Below, one piece after another: positions 50,298-59,021 of a stretch of DNA of 64,000 nt. The translations under genes and the position numbers were made by a program. The stretch lies in NCBI GenBank assembly GCA_000421085.1, contig ATWE01000004.1, positions 111,218 through 175,217 on the forward strand, read 5' to 3'. Numbering within the stretch: the stretch's first letter is position 1; every line of letters starts with the position of its first letter. The notes beneath the pieces are model-generated. The model did not search any database. It was not told where the DNA came from and was given only the letters and a program-made list of their open reading frames with translations. Origin of the DNA: Ensifer sp. USDA 6670 (GTDB lineage: Bacteria; Pseudomonadota; Alphaproteobacteria; Rhizobiales; Rhizobiaceae).

Positions 50298-50747
50298 TTA
50301 ACGCCGGCTGGCGAAGAATTCGCGCAGAATGTCGGCGGCCTCCCGCTCGGCAAGACCTGAATAGACATCCGGCACGTGGTGGCAGGTGGGAGAAGCATAG
50401 AACCTGACGCCGTTGTCGACCGCGCCGCCTTTCGGATCCTCCGCGCCATAATAGAGGCGGCGGATGCGAGCGAAGGAGATCGCGGCCGCACACATGGTGC
50501 AGGGCTCGAGCGTGACATAGAGATCGGCTCCCGAAAGACGCTCGCCGCCGACGGCCGCCGCGGCGTGGCGAACGGCCTCGATCTCCGCATGGGCGGTGAT
50601 GTCGTTGAGTTCGCGGGTGCGGTTTCCGGCCGCGGCGATCATCTTGCCGTCGAGCACGACGACGGCGCCGATCGGCACTTCGCCGCGTGCCGCCGCCTTT
50701 CGGGCCTCCTGAAGGGCCGCCTGCATGAAGCGCGCCGTTTCTGCCAT
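50298..50747 (-). CDS. tadA: tRNA(Arg) adenosine-34 deaminase TadA
   Basis: Converts A34 to inosine in tRNA-Arg(ACG), needed to read CGU/CGC/CGA. 149 residues, zinc motif HAEIEA (His53, catalytic Glu55) and EPCTMCAAAI (Cys83, Cys86). EVPIGAVVV begins the cytidine-deaminase fold. It is divergent from the RluB-type gene with 74 bases between them. Confidence 0.96.
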   Translation of the reverse strand: MAETARFMQAALQEARKAAARGEVPIGAVVVLDGKMIAAAGNRTRELNDITAHAEIEAVRHAAAAVGGERLSGADLYVTLEPCTMCAAAISFARIRRLYYGAEDPKGGAVDNGVRFYASPTCHHVPDVYSGLAEREAADILREFFASRR

Positions 50748-50821
50748 TGTTCGTTCGATAATTTCCTCTTAACCCACGGCCTACGACCTGATAGGACAGC
50801 CGCAAAAGGCAGGCAACACAA

Positions 50822-52546
50822 ATGACATCCAAAGACAAGCCCACGAGGCCCGGCGGCAAGGCCAAGGGGCGCGACAAGAAACCTCATTCCGGCAGCGAGA
50901 AGCCCGCGGCACGGGCAGCCGGCAGTGGTCCGGCGGCGTCCGCCGGTGCGGGCGAGCCGCAACGGATCTCGAAGATCCTGTCACGCGCAGGCGTCGCATC
51001 GCGTCGCGACGTCGAGCGAATGATCATGGAAGGGCGGGTCAGCCTCAACGGCGTCGTGCTCGACACGCCGGTCGTCAATGCGACGCTCGCCGACAGGATC
51101 GAGGTCGACGGTCATCCGATCCGCGGCATCGAACGGACGCGTCTCTGGCTCTATCACAAGCCGGGCGGCCTCGTGACGACCAATGCGGATCCGGAAGGCC
51201 GTCCGACGGTCTTCGAGAACCTTCCCGAGGATCTGCCGCGCGTTCTGTCGGTCGGTCGCCTCGACATCAATACCGAGGGCCTGCTGCTCCTGACGAACGA
51301 CGGCGGGCTTGCCCGGGTGCTCGAGCTGCCATCGACCGGCTGGCTGCGCCGCTATCGCGTGCGGGCGCACGGGGAAATCGATCAGGAGGCGCTCGACCGT
51401 CTGAAGGAGGGCATCGCGGTAGAAGGCGTTCTTTACGGAGCGATCGAGGCGACGCTGGATCGGGTGCAAGGTTCGAACGTCTGGATCACCATGGGCCTGC
51501 GGGAAGGCAAGAACCGTGAGATCAAGAATGTCCTTGGCGCGCTTGGCCTCGACGTCAACCGGCTGATCCGCATCTCCTACGGTCCGTTCCAGCTCGGCGA
51601 GCTGCCGATCGGCCAGGTTCAGGAAATACGCGGCCGCACGCTGCGCGAACAGCTAGGGCCCCGGCTGATCGCCGACTCCAAGGCGAATTTCGACGCGCCG
51701 ATCTATAACGACCAGCCGGCTGCTGCCGAGCCCGAAGCGGAGGCCGCCGCTCACGGCAAGGCGGAATGGGGCAGCAAGCGCGAGAAGGCCGAGGACAAGC
51801 GCGAGCGTGCTCTTGCCCGCCTCGATACCCGCCGCGACGATAGTCGCCCGAACGAACGCGGCCGCAGCCGCGGGAAGCCGGAGGAGCGTCCGGCGCGCCC
51901 GCCAGTCCGACGCAATCGATCTTCCAACGTCTGGATGGCGCCGGGTGCGCGTCCGACCGTCGAGAAAAAGCCGAAGGCAGCGGAGGACGAGCTGTCGCCG
52001 AAGGCGGCACGGCGTGCGCCTGCAGAAGGTAAACGCCGCGATCGCGCGAAGGACACTGCGGCGAAAGCGGAGGGCGGCTTCGATGCGGAACGCCAGGGCA
52101 AGGCGGGTAAATCCGCCGGTCGCAAGGACGCCGCGGGCGCCGGCGGCTTCGAGAGGCGTCGACCGCTCGAAAGCGCGGAGCGGAAATCCCGCGACCATGG
52201 CGACCGGCCGCCGCGCCGGCCCAATGGCGAGCGAGCGGCCCGCCCGGCCGACGACCGCACCTCGTCCGAAGGACGCAAGGAGAGCGCTCGGCCGCCGCGT
52301 GGCGACGGCAAGAAGAGCTTTGCTGGCGACCGGCCACGCGCGAACGCCGGCGGCAAACCGGTTGCTGCAAAGCCGGCTTCCGGAAAGGCGGCCCCCCATC
52401 GCTCGTCCGGCCCGCGGCCCGGAAAGCCCGCCGGCAGCAGACCCGCTGGAGGCAAGCCCGGCGGTCGTCCGGGTGGCGGCAAGCCCGGCAATCGTCCGGG
52501 CGGCGGTAAGCCGCCGGGCAAGGGGCCGCAGGGCAGGGGGAATTAG
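50822..52546 (+). CDS. rluB: RluB-family 23S rRNA pseudouridine synthase with long disordered C-terminal tail
   Basis: An S4 domain (ISKILSRAGVASRRDVERM, about 43-100) and the RsuA/RluB catalytic domain with Asp148 in GRLDINTEGLLLLTNDG. It should make pseudouridine in the peptidyl transferase region of 23S rRNA (position 2605 for RluB). From about residue 290 to 574 the protein is Arg/Lys/Gly/Pro/Ala-rich, ending in repeated GGKPG(G/N)RPG units, and probably disordered RNA-binding sequence. It is six bases ahead of rsmD. RluE/F-type specificity cannot be excluded. Confidence 0.9.
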   Translation: MTSKDKPTRPGGKAKGRDKKPHSGSEKPAARAAGSGPAASAGAGEPQRISKILSRAGVASRRDVERMIMEGRVSLNGVVLDTPVVNATLADRIEVDGHPIRGIERTRLWLYHKPGGLVTTNADPEGRPTVFENLPEDLPRVLSVGRLDINTEGLLLLTNDGGLARVLELPSTGWLRRYRVRAHGEIDQEALDRLKEGIAVEGVLYGAIEATLDRVQGSNVWITMGLREGKNREIKNVLGALGLDVNRLIRISYGPFQLGELPIGQVQEIRGRTLREQLGPRLIADSKANFDAPIYNDQPAAAEPEAEAAAHGKAEWGSKREKAEDKRERALARLDTRRDDSRPNERGRSRGKPEERPARPPVRRNRSSNVWMAPGARPTVEKKPKAAEDELSPKAARRAPAEGKRRDRAKDTAAKAEGGFDAERQGKAGKSAGRKDAAGAGGFERRRPLESAERKSRDHGDRPPRRPNGERAARPADDRTSSEGRKESARPPRGDGKKSFAGDRPRANAGGKPVAAKPASGKAAPHRSSGPRPGKPAGSRPAGGKPGGRPGGGKPGNRPGGGKPPGKGPQGRGN

Positions 52547-52552
52547 GCGGCC

Positions 52553-53113
52553 GTGCGCATCGTCGGTGGAGAGTTTCGCGGCCGCACGCTGGCCGCGCCG
52601 AAATCGGACGATATCCGCCCGACCACGGACCGCACGCGCGAGAGCCTGTTCAACATCCTGAGCCACGCCTATCCAGAGGCGCTTGACGGAACGCGCGTTC
52701 TCGATCTTTTCGCGGGCACGGGGGCCGTCGGGCTCGAGGCGCTATCGCGCGGTTGCCGCCAGGTTCTCTTCGTCGAGCAAGGGGCCGAGGGACGCGGGCT
52801 GTTGCGCATCAATATCGAGGCGCTCGGCCTTCAGGGCCGGGCCAAGGTCTTTCGCCGCGACGCGACGGATCTCGGGCCGGTCGGGACGATGGAGCCGTTT
52901 CATCTGGTCTTCGCAGACCCGCCCTATGGCAAGAGCCTCGGCGAACGCGCTCTGAGCGCGGCCGCGCGCGGCGGCTGGCTCGTTCCGGGTGCCCTTGCAA
53001 TCCTGGAGGAACGCGCGGACGTGCGGCCGCAGTTTCCCGAAAGTTTCGAATCGGTCGATGAACGCGCCTTCGGCGACACGCTCATGCATTTTCTTCGCTT
53101 CCGAGGCGTCTGA
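52553..53113 (+). CDS. rsmD: 16S rRNA (guanine966-N2)-methyltransferase RsmD
   Basis: 186 residues. MRIVGGEFRGRTLAAP starts the family, DLFAGTGAVGLEALSRG is the SAM loop, and FADPPYGKSL is the catalytic (D/N)PPY motif. GTG start at 52553 just behind the RluB-type gene; the pair acts in rRNA modification and is likely cotranscribed. Confidence 0.96.
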   Translation: MRIVGGEFRGRTLAAPKSDDIRPTTDRTRESLFNILSHAYPEALDGTRVLDLFAGTGAVGLEALSRGCRQVLFVEQGAEGRGLLRINIEALGLQGRAKVFRRDATDLGPVGTMEPFHLVFADPPYGKSLGERALSAAARGGWLVPGALAILEERADVRPQFPESFESVDERAFGDTLMHFLRFRGV

Positions 53114-53185
53114 GAGCGGCGCAAGGTCGGCCGGAGCGGCTAAGATTCCGCGTGATCTCGGCCTGCCGGTCGTGCAGGATGACCC

Positions 53186-54085
53186 ATGACGGAGGTGGCG
53201 ATGGAGCAGAACCTATCCACGATACGCAAAGCCGCGGGCAGCGAGGGAGAGCCGACCCTCGCGCTTGCTCTCGGCGGCGGCGGTGCGCGCGGACTTGCCC
53301 ACATCCATGTCATCGAGGCGCTCGACGAGATGGGGCTCCGGCCGGCAGTCGTCGCCGGTTCGTCGATCGGTGCGCTCATGGGCGCGGGCGTGGCCGCCGG
53401 CATGAGCGGGAAGGAAATCCGCGAACACGTGCTTGCGACCGTCGGCCGGCGTGGGGAGGTGCTCAACCGCCTTTGGCGATTGAGGCCGACCAGTCTTGCC
53501 GAGGCTGTGGCGAGCGGCTTCCGCGTCGGCCAGTTCAATATAGAGCGCGTGCTGAAGGCCTTCCTGCCCGAGGCGGTGCCTCTCCGCTTCTCCGATCTGG
53601 CACTCCCCCTGAAAATCATCGTCACGGACTATTACGGGCAGACGGAGCGGGTATGCGAAAGCGGCGACCTCTACAAGGCGCTCGCTGCCTCCTGCGCCCT
53701 GCCGGCGGTCTTCATGCCGGTGAAGATCGACGGCCGGGTGATGATCGACGGCGGCATCTATAATCCGATCCCCTTCGACCACCTGCGCGGGCTGGCAGAT
53801 ATCGTCGTCGCCGTTGATGTCGTCGGCGGGCCGGATGGCGACGGCGAGACGATCCCGAGCCGTATCGACAGCCTGTTCGGCGCGACCCAGTTGATGATGC
53901 AGTCGATCATCACCATGAAGATGCAGGCCGGCGCGCCGGATATTCTCCTGCGTCCCGATGTCGGGCGGTTCCGCGTGCTCGATTTCCTGCGCGCCCAGGA
54001 ATTGCTTGCCGCCACCAGCGGGACCAAGGACGAGGTGAAGCGAGCGCTGGCAGAACGCATCGACCGGTGGAAGAAGGGGATTTAG
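53186..54085 (+). CDS. Patatin-like phospholipase (RssA family)
   Basis: 299 residues. LGGGGARGLAH is the oxyanion hole, GSSIGAL the nucleophile Ser, and MIDGGIYNPIPF the Asp of the Ser-Asp dyad. It probably cleaves acyl chains from lipids at the membrane; bacterial RssA-like members are soluble and unassigned. ATG 53186 or ATG 53201 (GGAGG six bases ahead) may be the start. Its end is followed closely by a decayed vapC remnant on the other strand. Confidence 0.92.
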   Translation: MTEVAMEQNLSTIRKAAGSEGEPTLALALGGGGARGLAHIHVIEALDEMGLRPAVVAGSSIGALMGAGVAAGMSGKEIREHVLATVGRRGEVLNRLWRLRPTSLAEAVASGFRVGQFNIERVLKAFLPEAVPLRFSDLALPLKIIVTDYYGQTERVCESGDLYKALAASCALPAVFMPVKIDGRVMIDGGIYNPIPFDHLRGLADIVVAVDVVGGPDGDGETIPSRIDSLFGATQLMMQSIITMKMQAGAPDILLRPDVGRFRVLDFLRAQELLAATSGTKDEVKRALAERIDRWKKGI

Positions 54086-54118
54086 GCCGGCGAGGGCTTG
54101 CCCGGCCGGACCGTCCGG

Positions 54119-54193
54119 CATTTTCTCGCGAAAACTTCCGGCTTCCTCTTCATTGAAGGCAATCGCCGCAATGGCGGATGTGTCGATGACCAT
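54119..54193 (-). pseudogene. vapC toxin remnant (first about 25 codons)
   Basis: MVIDTSAIAAIAFNEEEA is the typical start of a VapC PIN-domain ribonuclease, including the first catalytic Asp. After about 25 residues similarity stops and the frame runs into antisense of the patatin gene, so the remaining about 100 residues and the other acidic active-site residues are missing. Its ATG overlaps the vapB stop (TAATG), the normal vapBC coupling. Confidence 0.8.
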
Positions 54194-54445
54194 TATGAGG
54201 GGATTCCGTCGTCATCATAACCGATGATGTCGTCGGAGTTACGGCTGTCGAGGACGGGCAGAGCATTCCAGCGGCGTTGAATGGCCTCCAGATCTTCCAG
54301 AAGAGCCGCGCGCTTGGCAGCGATATCTGTTCGGCGCAATCGTTCTTCCAGCGCGCTTGGTGGCAAGCGTAATGGATTCCCCTGTCCGCCGGGCAAGTGT
54401 GCGGGCAAACTGCTCGGTTTCGGTATGCTTGATGCTCAGCGCCAT
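54193..54445 (-). pseudogene. vapB antitoxin with frameshift
   Basis: From ATG 54445 (AGGAAG six bases ahead) the minus strand encodes MALSIKHTETEQFARTLARR... ITLATK; a second frame then continues ALEERLRR... ALLEDLEAIQRRWNALPVL to the TAA at 54193-54195. Joined, these make an 83-residue VapB of the Rv0623/PSK-type family. The 253-base span shows one extra base, near 54350-54357 (in the run CGCGC after ACCAAG). Without toxin or intact antitoxin the module is dead. Confidence 0.8.
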
Positions 54446-54486
54446 TTGATGCTTCCTGCGGCCCGTCCAGAGTGCGGCAACAGGGA

Positions 54487-56325
54487 TCACTCCGCCTTTT
54501 CCAGCGCCTCGTCCCCGTTGACAATCTCCGGCAGAGCATCGCCGGGCTGAGTGACCTCACGCTTCGGCTTTACCAGCGGTTCCGGCCGGACGGGCCTTGA
54601 ATGCAGCATGTCGCGGCCGGCGGTTATGCCCTCCGCTTCCTGCAGCACCAGTCTTGCCTCGTCGCGGCGGCGGATATCGTCCATGATGCCAATGGCTTCG
54701 TCGCCGTTCACGCCGAGCGCCTCGAGCGTCTTGCGGCCGAAAAGCAGACCAGACTCGAACGTTTCGCGCAGTTCGTAGTCGACACCCCGCGCGCGCAGTT
54801 CCAGCGTGTGCAGGCGGTCGTAGGAGCGGGCGAAAATGCGGGCATTCGGGTATTCGGCATGGACGAGATCGATGATCTTGTCCGTGACCTCCTTTTTCTG
54901 CGTGCATACGGCGACGATCTTCGCCTTCTCGATCCCGGCCGCCCTCAAGACGTCCAGGCGTGTTCCGTCGCCGAAATAGATGCGGAAACCGAATGTGGCC
55001 GCCTGACGCACGCGCGCCGCGGAATGGTCGATGATCGTTACGTCGCGGCCGCCGGCCAGCAGGATCTGCGAAGCGATCTGGGCGAAGCGGGAAAAACCGA
55101 TCATCAGAACGTCTGCGCCGGCGCCGGCGCCCTCGAAATCCTCTTCGATTTCGTCGGCCAGTTCGTCCTGCTCGTGCATCAGCCGCCTGGAGAGCATCGC
55201 AGCCACGGGTGTCAGCGCCATGGAGAGCGTGACGATTGCGACGAGCAGCGAGGACGTGGCTTGCGAGAAGACGCCGGCCGCAGCGGCGGCGGTAAAGAGC
55301 ACGAAGCCGAATTCGCCGCCCTGCGGCAGAAGCAGGCCGATGCGGACGGCGTCGTTATAGCGTGAGCCGGCGGCGCGGCAAAGCCCATAAAGGACCAGGC
55401 TCTTTACCAGCATCAGTACGGGCACAGCGATGATGATGTTCAGCAGGTTCTCCGCCACGACGTGGAGCTCGAGCGACAGGCCGACTGCCATGAAGAACAG
55501 CGCCTGGAGGATACCGCGGAAAGGCTCGATGTCGGCCTCCAACTCGTGACGATAGGACGATTCCGCCAGCAAGACGCCGGCAAGGAAGGCCCCCATCGCC
55601 ATGGATAGTCCGGCGAGCTGCATCATCGTCGCCGCGCCCATCACGACGAGAAGCGCGGCTGCGATCATGACGTCGCGCGCGCCGGTGCGCGCTATCACCT
55701 GGAAGAGCGGGTTGAGAAGGTAGCGGCCGGCGGCGAAAAGCGCGGCGACGGCGGCGATTGCGATCGCAAAGTCCTCGATCGGCGTGGTCGTGTCCTCCGG
55801 CGCTTGCGCCGCCATCAGCGGAATGATCGCAAGCAGAGGCACGATCGCCAGGTCCTGGAGCAGGAGAATGGAGAAGGCGCGCTGGCCGTAGCGCGTGTTG
55901 GTATCGTTGTTCTCCTCCAGGATCTGCATGGCGAAGGCCGTGGAAGAAAGCGCCAGGCCAAAGCCGGCGACGATGCTGCCGGCGCCTTCCAGAAGGCCGC
56001 TGAACGCGATCAGGAACGAAAGAACGAGGCCGGTGATCATGACCTGTGCCGTGCCGAGACCGAAGATGTCCCGCCGCATCTGCCACAGCCGCGACGGCTT
56101 CAGCTCGAGGCCGATGATGAACAGCAGGAACACGACGCCGAGTTCGGAGACATGCAGAATCTCTTCGCCTTCCGTGATCTGCTGGGCCACGGGACCGATC
56201 AGGATGCCGGCGGCGAGATAGCCGAGGATGGTGCCGAGCCCGAGACGCTTGAAGAGCGGCGCTGCGATTACGGCGCCGCCAAGCAGCATGAGCGCTTGCG
56301 AATAGATTATCGTTGTCGTTTCCAT
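54487..56325 (-). CDS. KefB/KefC-type K+/H+ antiporter (CPA2 family)
   Basis: 612 residues. About 12 membrane segments (1-380; GLGTILGYLAAGILIGP, ELGVVFLLFIIGLELKP) are followed by a TrkA-N/RCK nucleotide-binding domain (VLMIGFSRFAQIASQILLAG... IDH). Such proteins extrude K+ under electrophile stress, gated by glutathione adducts in Kef systems; a link to gshA is plausible but not shown. ATG 56325 follows GGAAG. No KefF/KefG flavoprotein partner is adjacent. Confidence 0.93.
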   Translation of the reverse strand: METTTIIYSQALMLLGGAVIAAPLFKRLGLGTILGYLAAGILIGPVAQQITEGEEILHVSELGVVFLLFIIGLELKPSRLWQMRRDIFGLGTAQVMITGLVLSFLIAFSGLLEGAGSIVAGFGLALSSTAFAMQILEENNDTNTRYGQRAFSILLLQDLAIVPLLAIIPLMAAQAPEDTTTPIEDFAIAIAAVAALFAAGRYLLNPLFQVIARTGARDVMIAAALLVVMGAATMMQLAGLSMAMGAFLAGVLLAESSYRHELEADIEPFRGILQALFFMAVGLSLELHVVAENLLNIIIAVPVLMLVKSLVLYGLCRAAGSRYNDAVRIGLLLPQGGEFGFVLFTAAAAAGVFSQATSSLLVAIVTLSMALTPVAAMLSRRLMHEQDELADEIEEDFEGAGAGADVLMIGFSRFAQIASQILLAGGRDVTIIDHSAARVRQAATFGFRIYFGDGTRLDVLRAAGIEKAKIVAVCTQKKEVTDKIIDLVHAEYPNARIFARSYDRLHTLELRARGVDYELRETFESGLLFGRKTLEALGVNGDEAIGIMDDIRRRDEARLVLQEAEGITAGRDMLHSRPVRPEPLVKPKREVTQPGDALPEIVNGDEALEKAE

Positions 56326-56476
56326 GCTCGATGCTTCCGCTATAACGGCCGGGGGGCCCGTGGGAGAGGGCGTATTCGGCCGCATATCATTTTGCTGCTG
56401 GGGCGGGAATCACGATGATGCCCTTGATGCATGCTTCAGTGCACAATAAATGGGACAGGAATGAAAGGCCAAAATC

Positions 56477-57823
56477 ATGTCTGAGACGATCGATTCCGCC
56501 GTCCTCGAGCAACGCGCCGCCGAGCTTGTCGATCGGGCCCGCCATGCCGGCGCGGACGCCGCAGATGCAGTGGTGGTGCGTGGCCGCTCCCGTTCCGTTT
56601 CGGTGCGGCTCGGCAAGGTGGAGGCGACGGAAGCTTCCGAGAGCGACGATTTCTCGCTCCGGGTCTTTGTCGGGCGGCGCGTCGCCAGCGTTTCCGCCAA
56701 TCCGGGCTTCGATTTGAAGATCCTGGCAGAGCGTGCAGTGGCGATGGCGAAGGCTTCCCCGGAAGACCCTTATGCATCGCTCGCCGACCCTGATCGCCTG
56801 GCGAAGTCCTATCCGGATCTCGAACTTTTCGACACTCGCGACGTATCGACCGAAGCACTCACCGAGGCGGCGCTCGCCGCCGAAGGAGCCGCGCTTTCGG
56901 TCGCCGGCGTCACCAATTCCAGCGGCGCCGGCGCATCGGCCGGCATGGGCGGGCTCGTGCTCGTCACGTCTCATGGTTTTTCCGGCTCCTATATGGCCAC
57001 CCGTTTCGGCTGTTCCGTAAGCGCGATCGCGGGCGAAGGCACCAAGATGGAACGCGACTATGACTTCGACAGCCGCCTCTATTTTGAAGAGCTCCGCACT
57101 GCCGAGGATATCGGCCGGGTCGCGGGCGAGCGGGCGGCGGCGCGCGTCAACCCCCGCCGCGTCGCGACGCAGAAGAACGTGACGGTGGTTTTTGATCCGC
57201 GCGTCGCACGCGGCTTCGTCGGACATCTCGCGGGAGCCATCAACGGCGCGTCGGTCGCCCGCAAGACGAGCTTCCTGCGCGACATGATGGGCAAGCAGAT
57301 CATGAAATCGGGTATTGCCATTACCGACGATCCGTTGATCGTCCGCGGCGCCTCCTCGCGTCCTTTCGACGGGGAGGGGGTCAGCGGCTCGAAACTGTCG
57401 ATGGTCGAGGATGGCGTGCTGTGCCATTGGTTCCTCTCCACGTCCGCAGCCAGGGAGCTCGGCCTCGAAACCAACGGGCGCGGCGTTCGCGGCGGGCCGG
57501 CGGTCAACCCGGCCTCGACCAATCTCGCCCTCGAGCCCGGCTCCATCTCGCGCGACGACCTGATCCGCGGCGTAGGCACCGGCTTCTATGTCACCGAGCT
57601 CATCGGCCAGGGCGTCAACATGGTGACGGGCGAATATAGCCGCGGCGCCTCCGGCTTCTGGATCGAAAACGGTGAAATCCTCTATCCCGTTTCCGAGGTC
57701 ACGATCGCCTCCAACCTCAAGCAGATGTTCATGGCGCTGACGCCGGCCGACGACATCGACAGGAAGTTCGGCATCGCCGCGCCGACGCTTGCGATCGAAG
57801 GCATGACACTCGCGGGAACATGA
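56477..57823 (+). CDS. pmbA: TldD/PmbA family metalloprotease subunit (PmbA/TldE)
   Basis: 448 residues, the size of PmbA. RGRSRSVSVRLGKVEATEASE and FSLRVFVGRRVASVSAN near the N-terminus and GGPAVNPASTNLALEPG, YSRGASGFWIENGE near the end are family patterns. No HExxxH metal motif is visible, so it is the PmbA/TldE-type partner, which needs TldD encoded elsewhere. The complex processes peptides such as microcins and antitoxin CcdA. It is 45 bases ahead of cysQ. Confidence 0.94.
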   Translation: MSETIDSAVLEQRAAELVDRARHAGADAADAVVVRGRSRSVSVRLGKVEATEASESDDFSLRVFVGRRVASVSANPGFDLKILAERAVAMAKASPEDPYASLADPDRLAKSYPDLELFDTRDVSTEALTEAALAAEGAALSVAGVTNSSGAGASAGMGGLVLVTSHGFSGSYMATRFGCSVSAIAGEGTKMERDYDFDSRLYFEELRTAEDIGRVAGERAAARVNPRRVATQKNVTVVFDPRVARGFVGHLAGAINGASVARKTSFLRDMMGKQIMKSGIAITDDPLIVRGASSRPFDGEGVSGSKLSMVEDGVLCHWFLSTSAARELGLETNGRGVRGGPAVNPASTNLALEPGSISRDDLIRGVGTGFYVTELIGQGVNMVTGEYSRGASGFWIENGEILYPVSEVTIASNLKQMFMALTPADDIDRKFGIAAPTLAIEGMTLAGT

Positions 57824-57868
57824 ATGTGGGCGGTGCGTTGCACTACAGCGCCGCGTGTAAGGATTTGC

Positions 57869-58687
57869 ATGTCAGAAACAGCTCTTTCGATCCTCCCGGC
57901 CTGGGACGAGGACCTTGAACTCATTCTCGCGGCAGCCGTCGCGGCGGGCGACACTGCGCTCGGTTATTTCCGCAAGACATTGGATGTTCGCTGGAAAAAT
58001 GAGGGCCGTTCCCCCGTAAGCGAGGCCGATCTCGCCGCCAACGACATCCTCAAGGGGCGGCTGCTCGCTGCACGGCCGGACTATGGCTGGCTTTCGGAGG
58101 AGACCGACGACGACGAAAGCCGTCTCGTTCGCGAGACGGTCTTTGTCGTCGATCCTATCGACGGCACCCGGGCCTTCATCGCCGGCAAGGATCTCTGGTG
58201 CGTAAGCGTCGCCATCGTCCACCGTGGCCAGCCTGTGGCCGGTGTTCTCTATGCACCCTCCCTCAACGAGATATTCCAGGCGACCCGCGACGGCGAAGCG
58301 CGGAAGAACGGCAGGGCGATTGCCGTGCGGGAGGCGGCATCCGGCGCGGTTCTGAAGGTGGCGGCGGCCGAGGATGTGATGGGCAGGCTGGCATTGCCCT
58401 ATCGCAACACAATGATGCGTGTGTCGCATGTGCCGTCGCTCGCCTATCGTCTTGCGATGATCGCGGATGGCCGCATCGACGGTACGATCGTCAAGCGGAA
58501 CTCGCATGATTGGGATTTGGCGGCCGCCGACCTCATCCTTTCGCGCGCCGGCGGAGCGCTTTGCGGTCTCGATGGCGAGCCCTTGTTCTACAACCGCCCG
58601 ACCGTCACCCACGGCGTTCTGGGAGCCGCCTCGGGTGCCGCGCTGCCGGCGTTGCTCGCCGCCTCCAGGCCGCTTGAGCCCCATTGA
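57869..58687 (+). CDS. cysQ: 3'(2'),5'-bisphosphate nucleotidase CysQ (inositol-monophosphatase family)
   Basis: 272 residues. SPVSEADLAAND, VDPIDGTRAFIAGKDLWCV and NSHDWDLAAADLILSRAGG supply the metal ligands of the IMPase fold. CysQ removes PAP, the by-product of sulfotransfer and sulfate assimilation; in rhizobia this helps sulfated LPS/Nod factor formation. An inositol monophosphatase specificity cannot be excluded. ATG 57869 has AAGGA five bases ahead. DUF4170 and waaA follow. Confidence 0.9.
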   Translation: MSETALSILPAWDEDLELILAAAVAAGDTALGYFRKTLDVRWKNEGRSPVSEADLAANDILKGRLLAARPDYGWLSEETDDDESRLVRETVFVVDPIDGTRAFIAGKDLWCVSVAIVHRGQPVAGVLYAPSLNEIFQATRDGEARKNGRAIAVREAASGAVLKVAAAEDVMGRLALPYRNTMMRVSHVPSLAYRLAMIADGRIDGTIVKRNSHDWDLAAADLILSRAGGALCGLDGEPLFYNRPTVTHGVLGAASGAALPALLAASRPLEPH

Positions 58688-58747
58688 CCTTTAGGGGCGA
58701 ATGCCGCAAACCACCCCGACACCAATAAGAACACAGATGGAACTTCG

Positions 58748-58984
58748 ATGGCTCACGACTCCGAGAAAAAACAACGGCTGCACCTCGTCTTCGGCGGCGA
58801 ATTGGCGACGCTCACCGACGTGCAGTTTCGCGATCTGGAAAATCTGGATATCGTCGGCATCTTCCCGGACTACGAGAGCGCGCATGTCGCCTGGAAAGCC
58901 AAGGCGCAGATGACCGTCGACAATGCGCATATGCGCTACTTCATCGTCCACATGCATCGCCTGCTCGATCCGGAAAACAAATAA
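58748..58984 (+). CDS. DUF4170 domain protein
   Basis: 78 residues, complete DUF4170: RLHLVFGGELATLTDVQFRD, LDIVGIFPDYESAHVAWKAK, and MRYFIVHMHRLLDP. Function unknown, but the gene is regularly placed between cysQ and waaA in Rhizobiales, so it may serve LPS/Kdo assembly. Soluble, no signal peptide. It starts 60 bases after cysQ and ends 37 before waaA. Confidence 0.9.
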   Translation: MAHDSEKKQRLHLVFGGELATLTDVQFRDLENLDIVGIFPDYESAHVAWKAKAQMTVDNAHMRYFIVHMHRLLDPENK

Positions 58985-59021
58985 TGCCGTCGGCGTCGGG
59001 CGCAGCTGAGGACGAGCGTTC

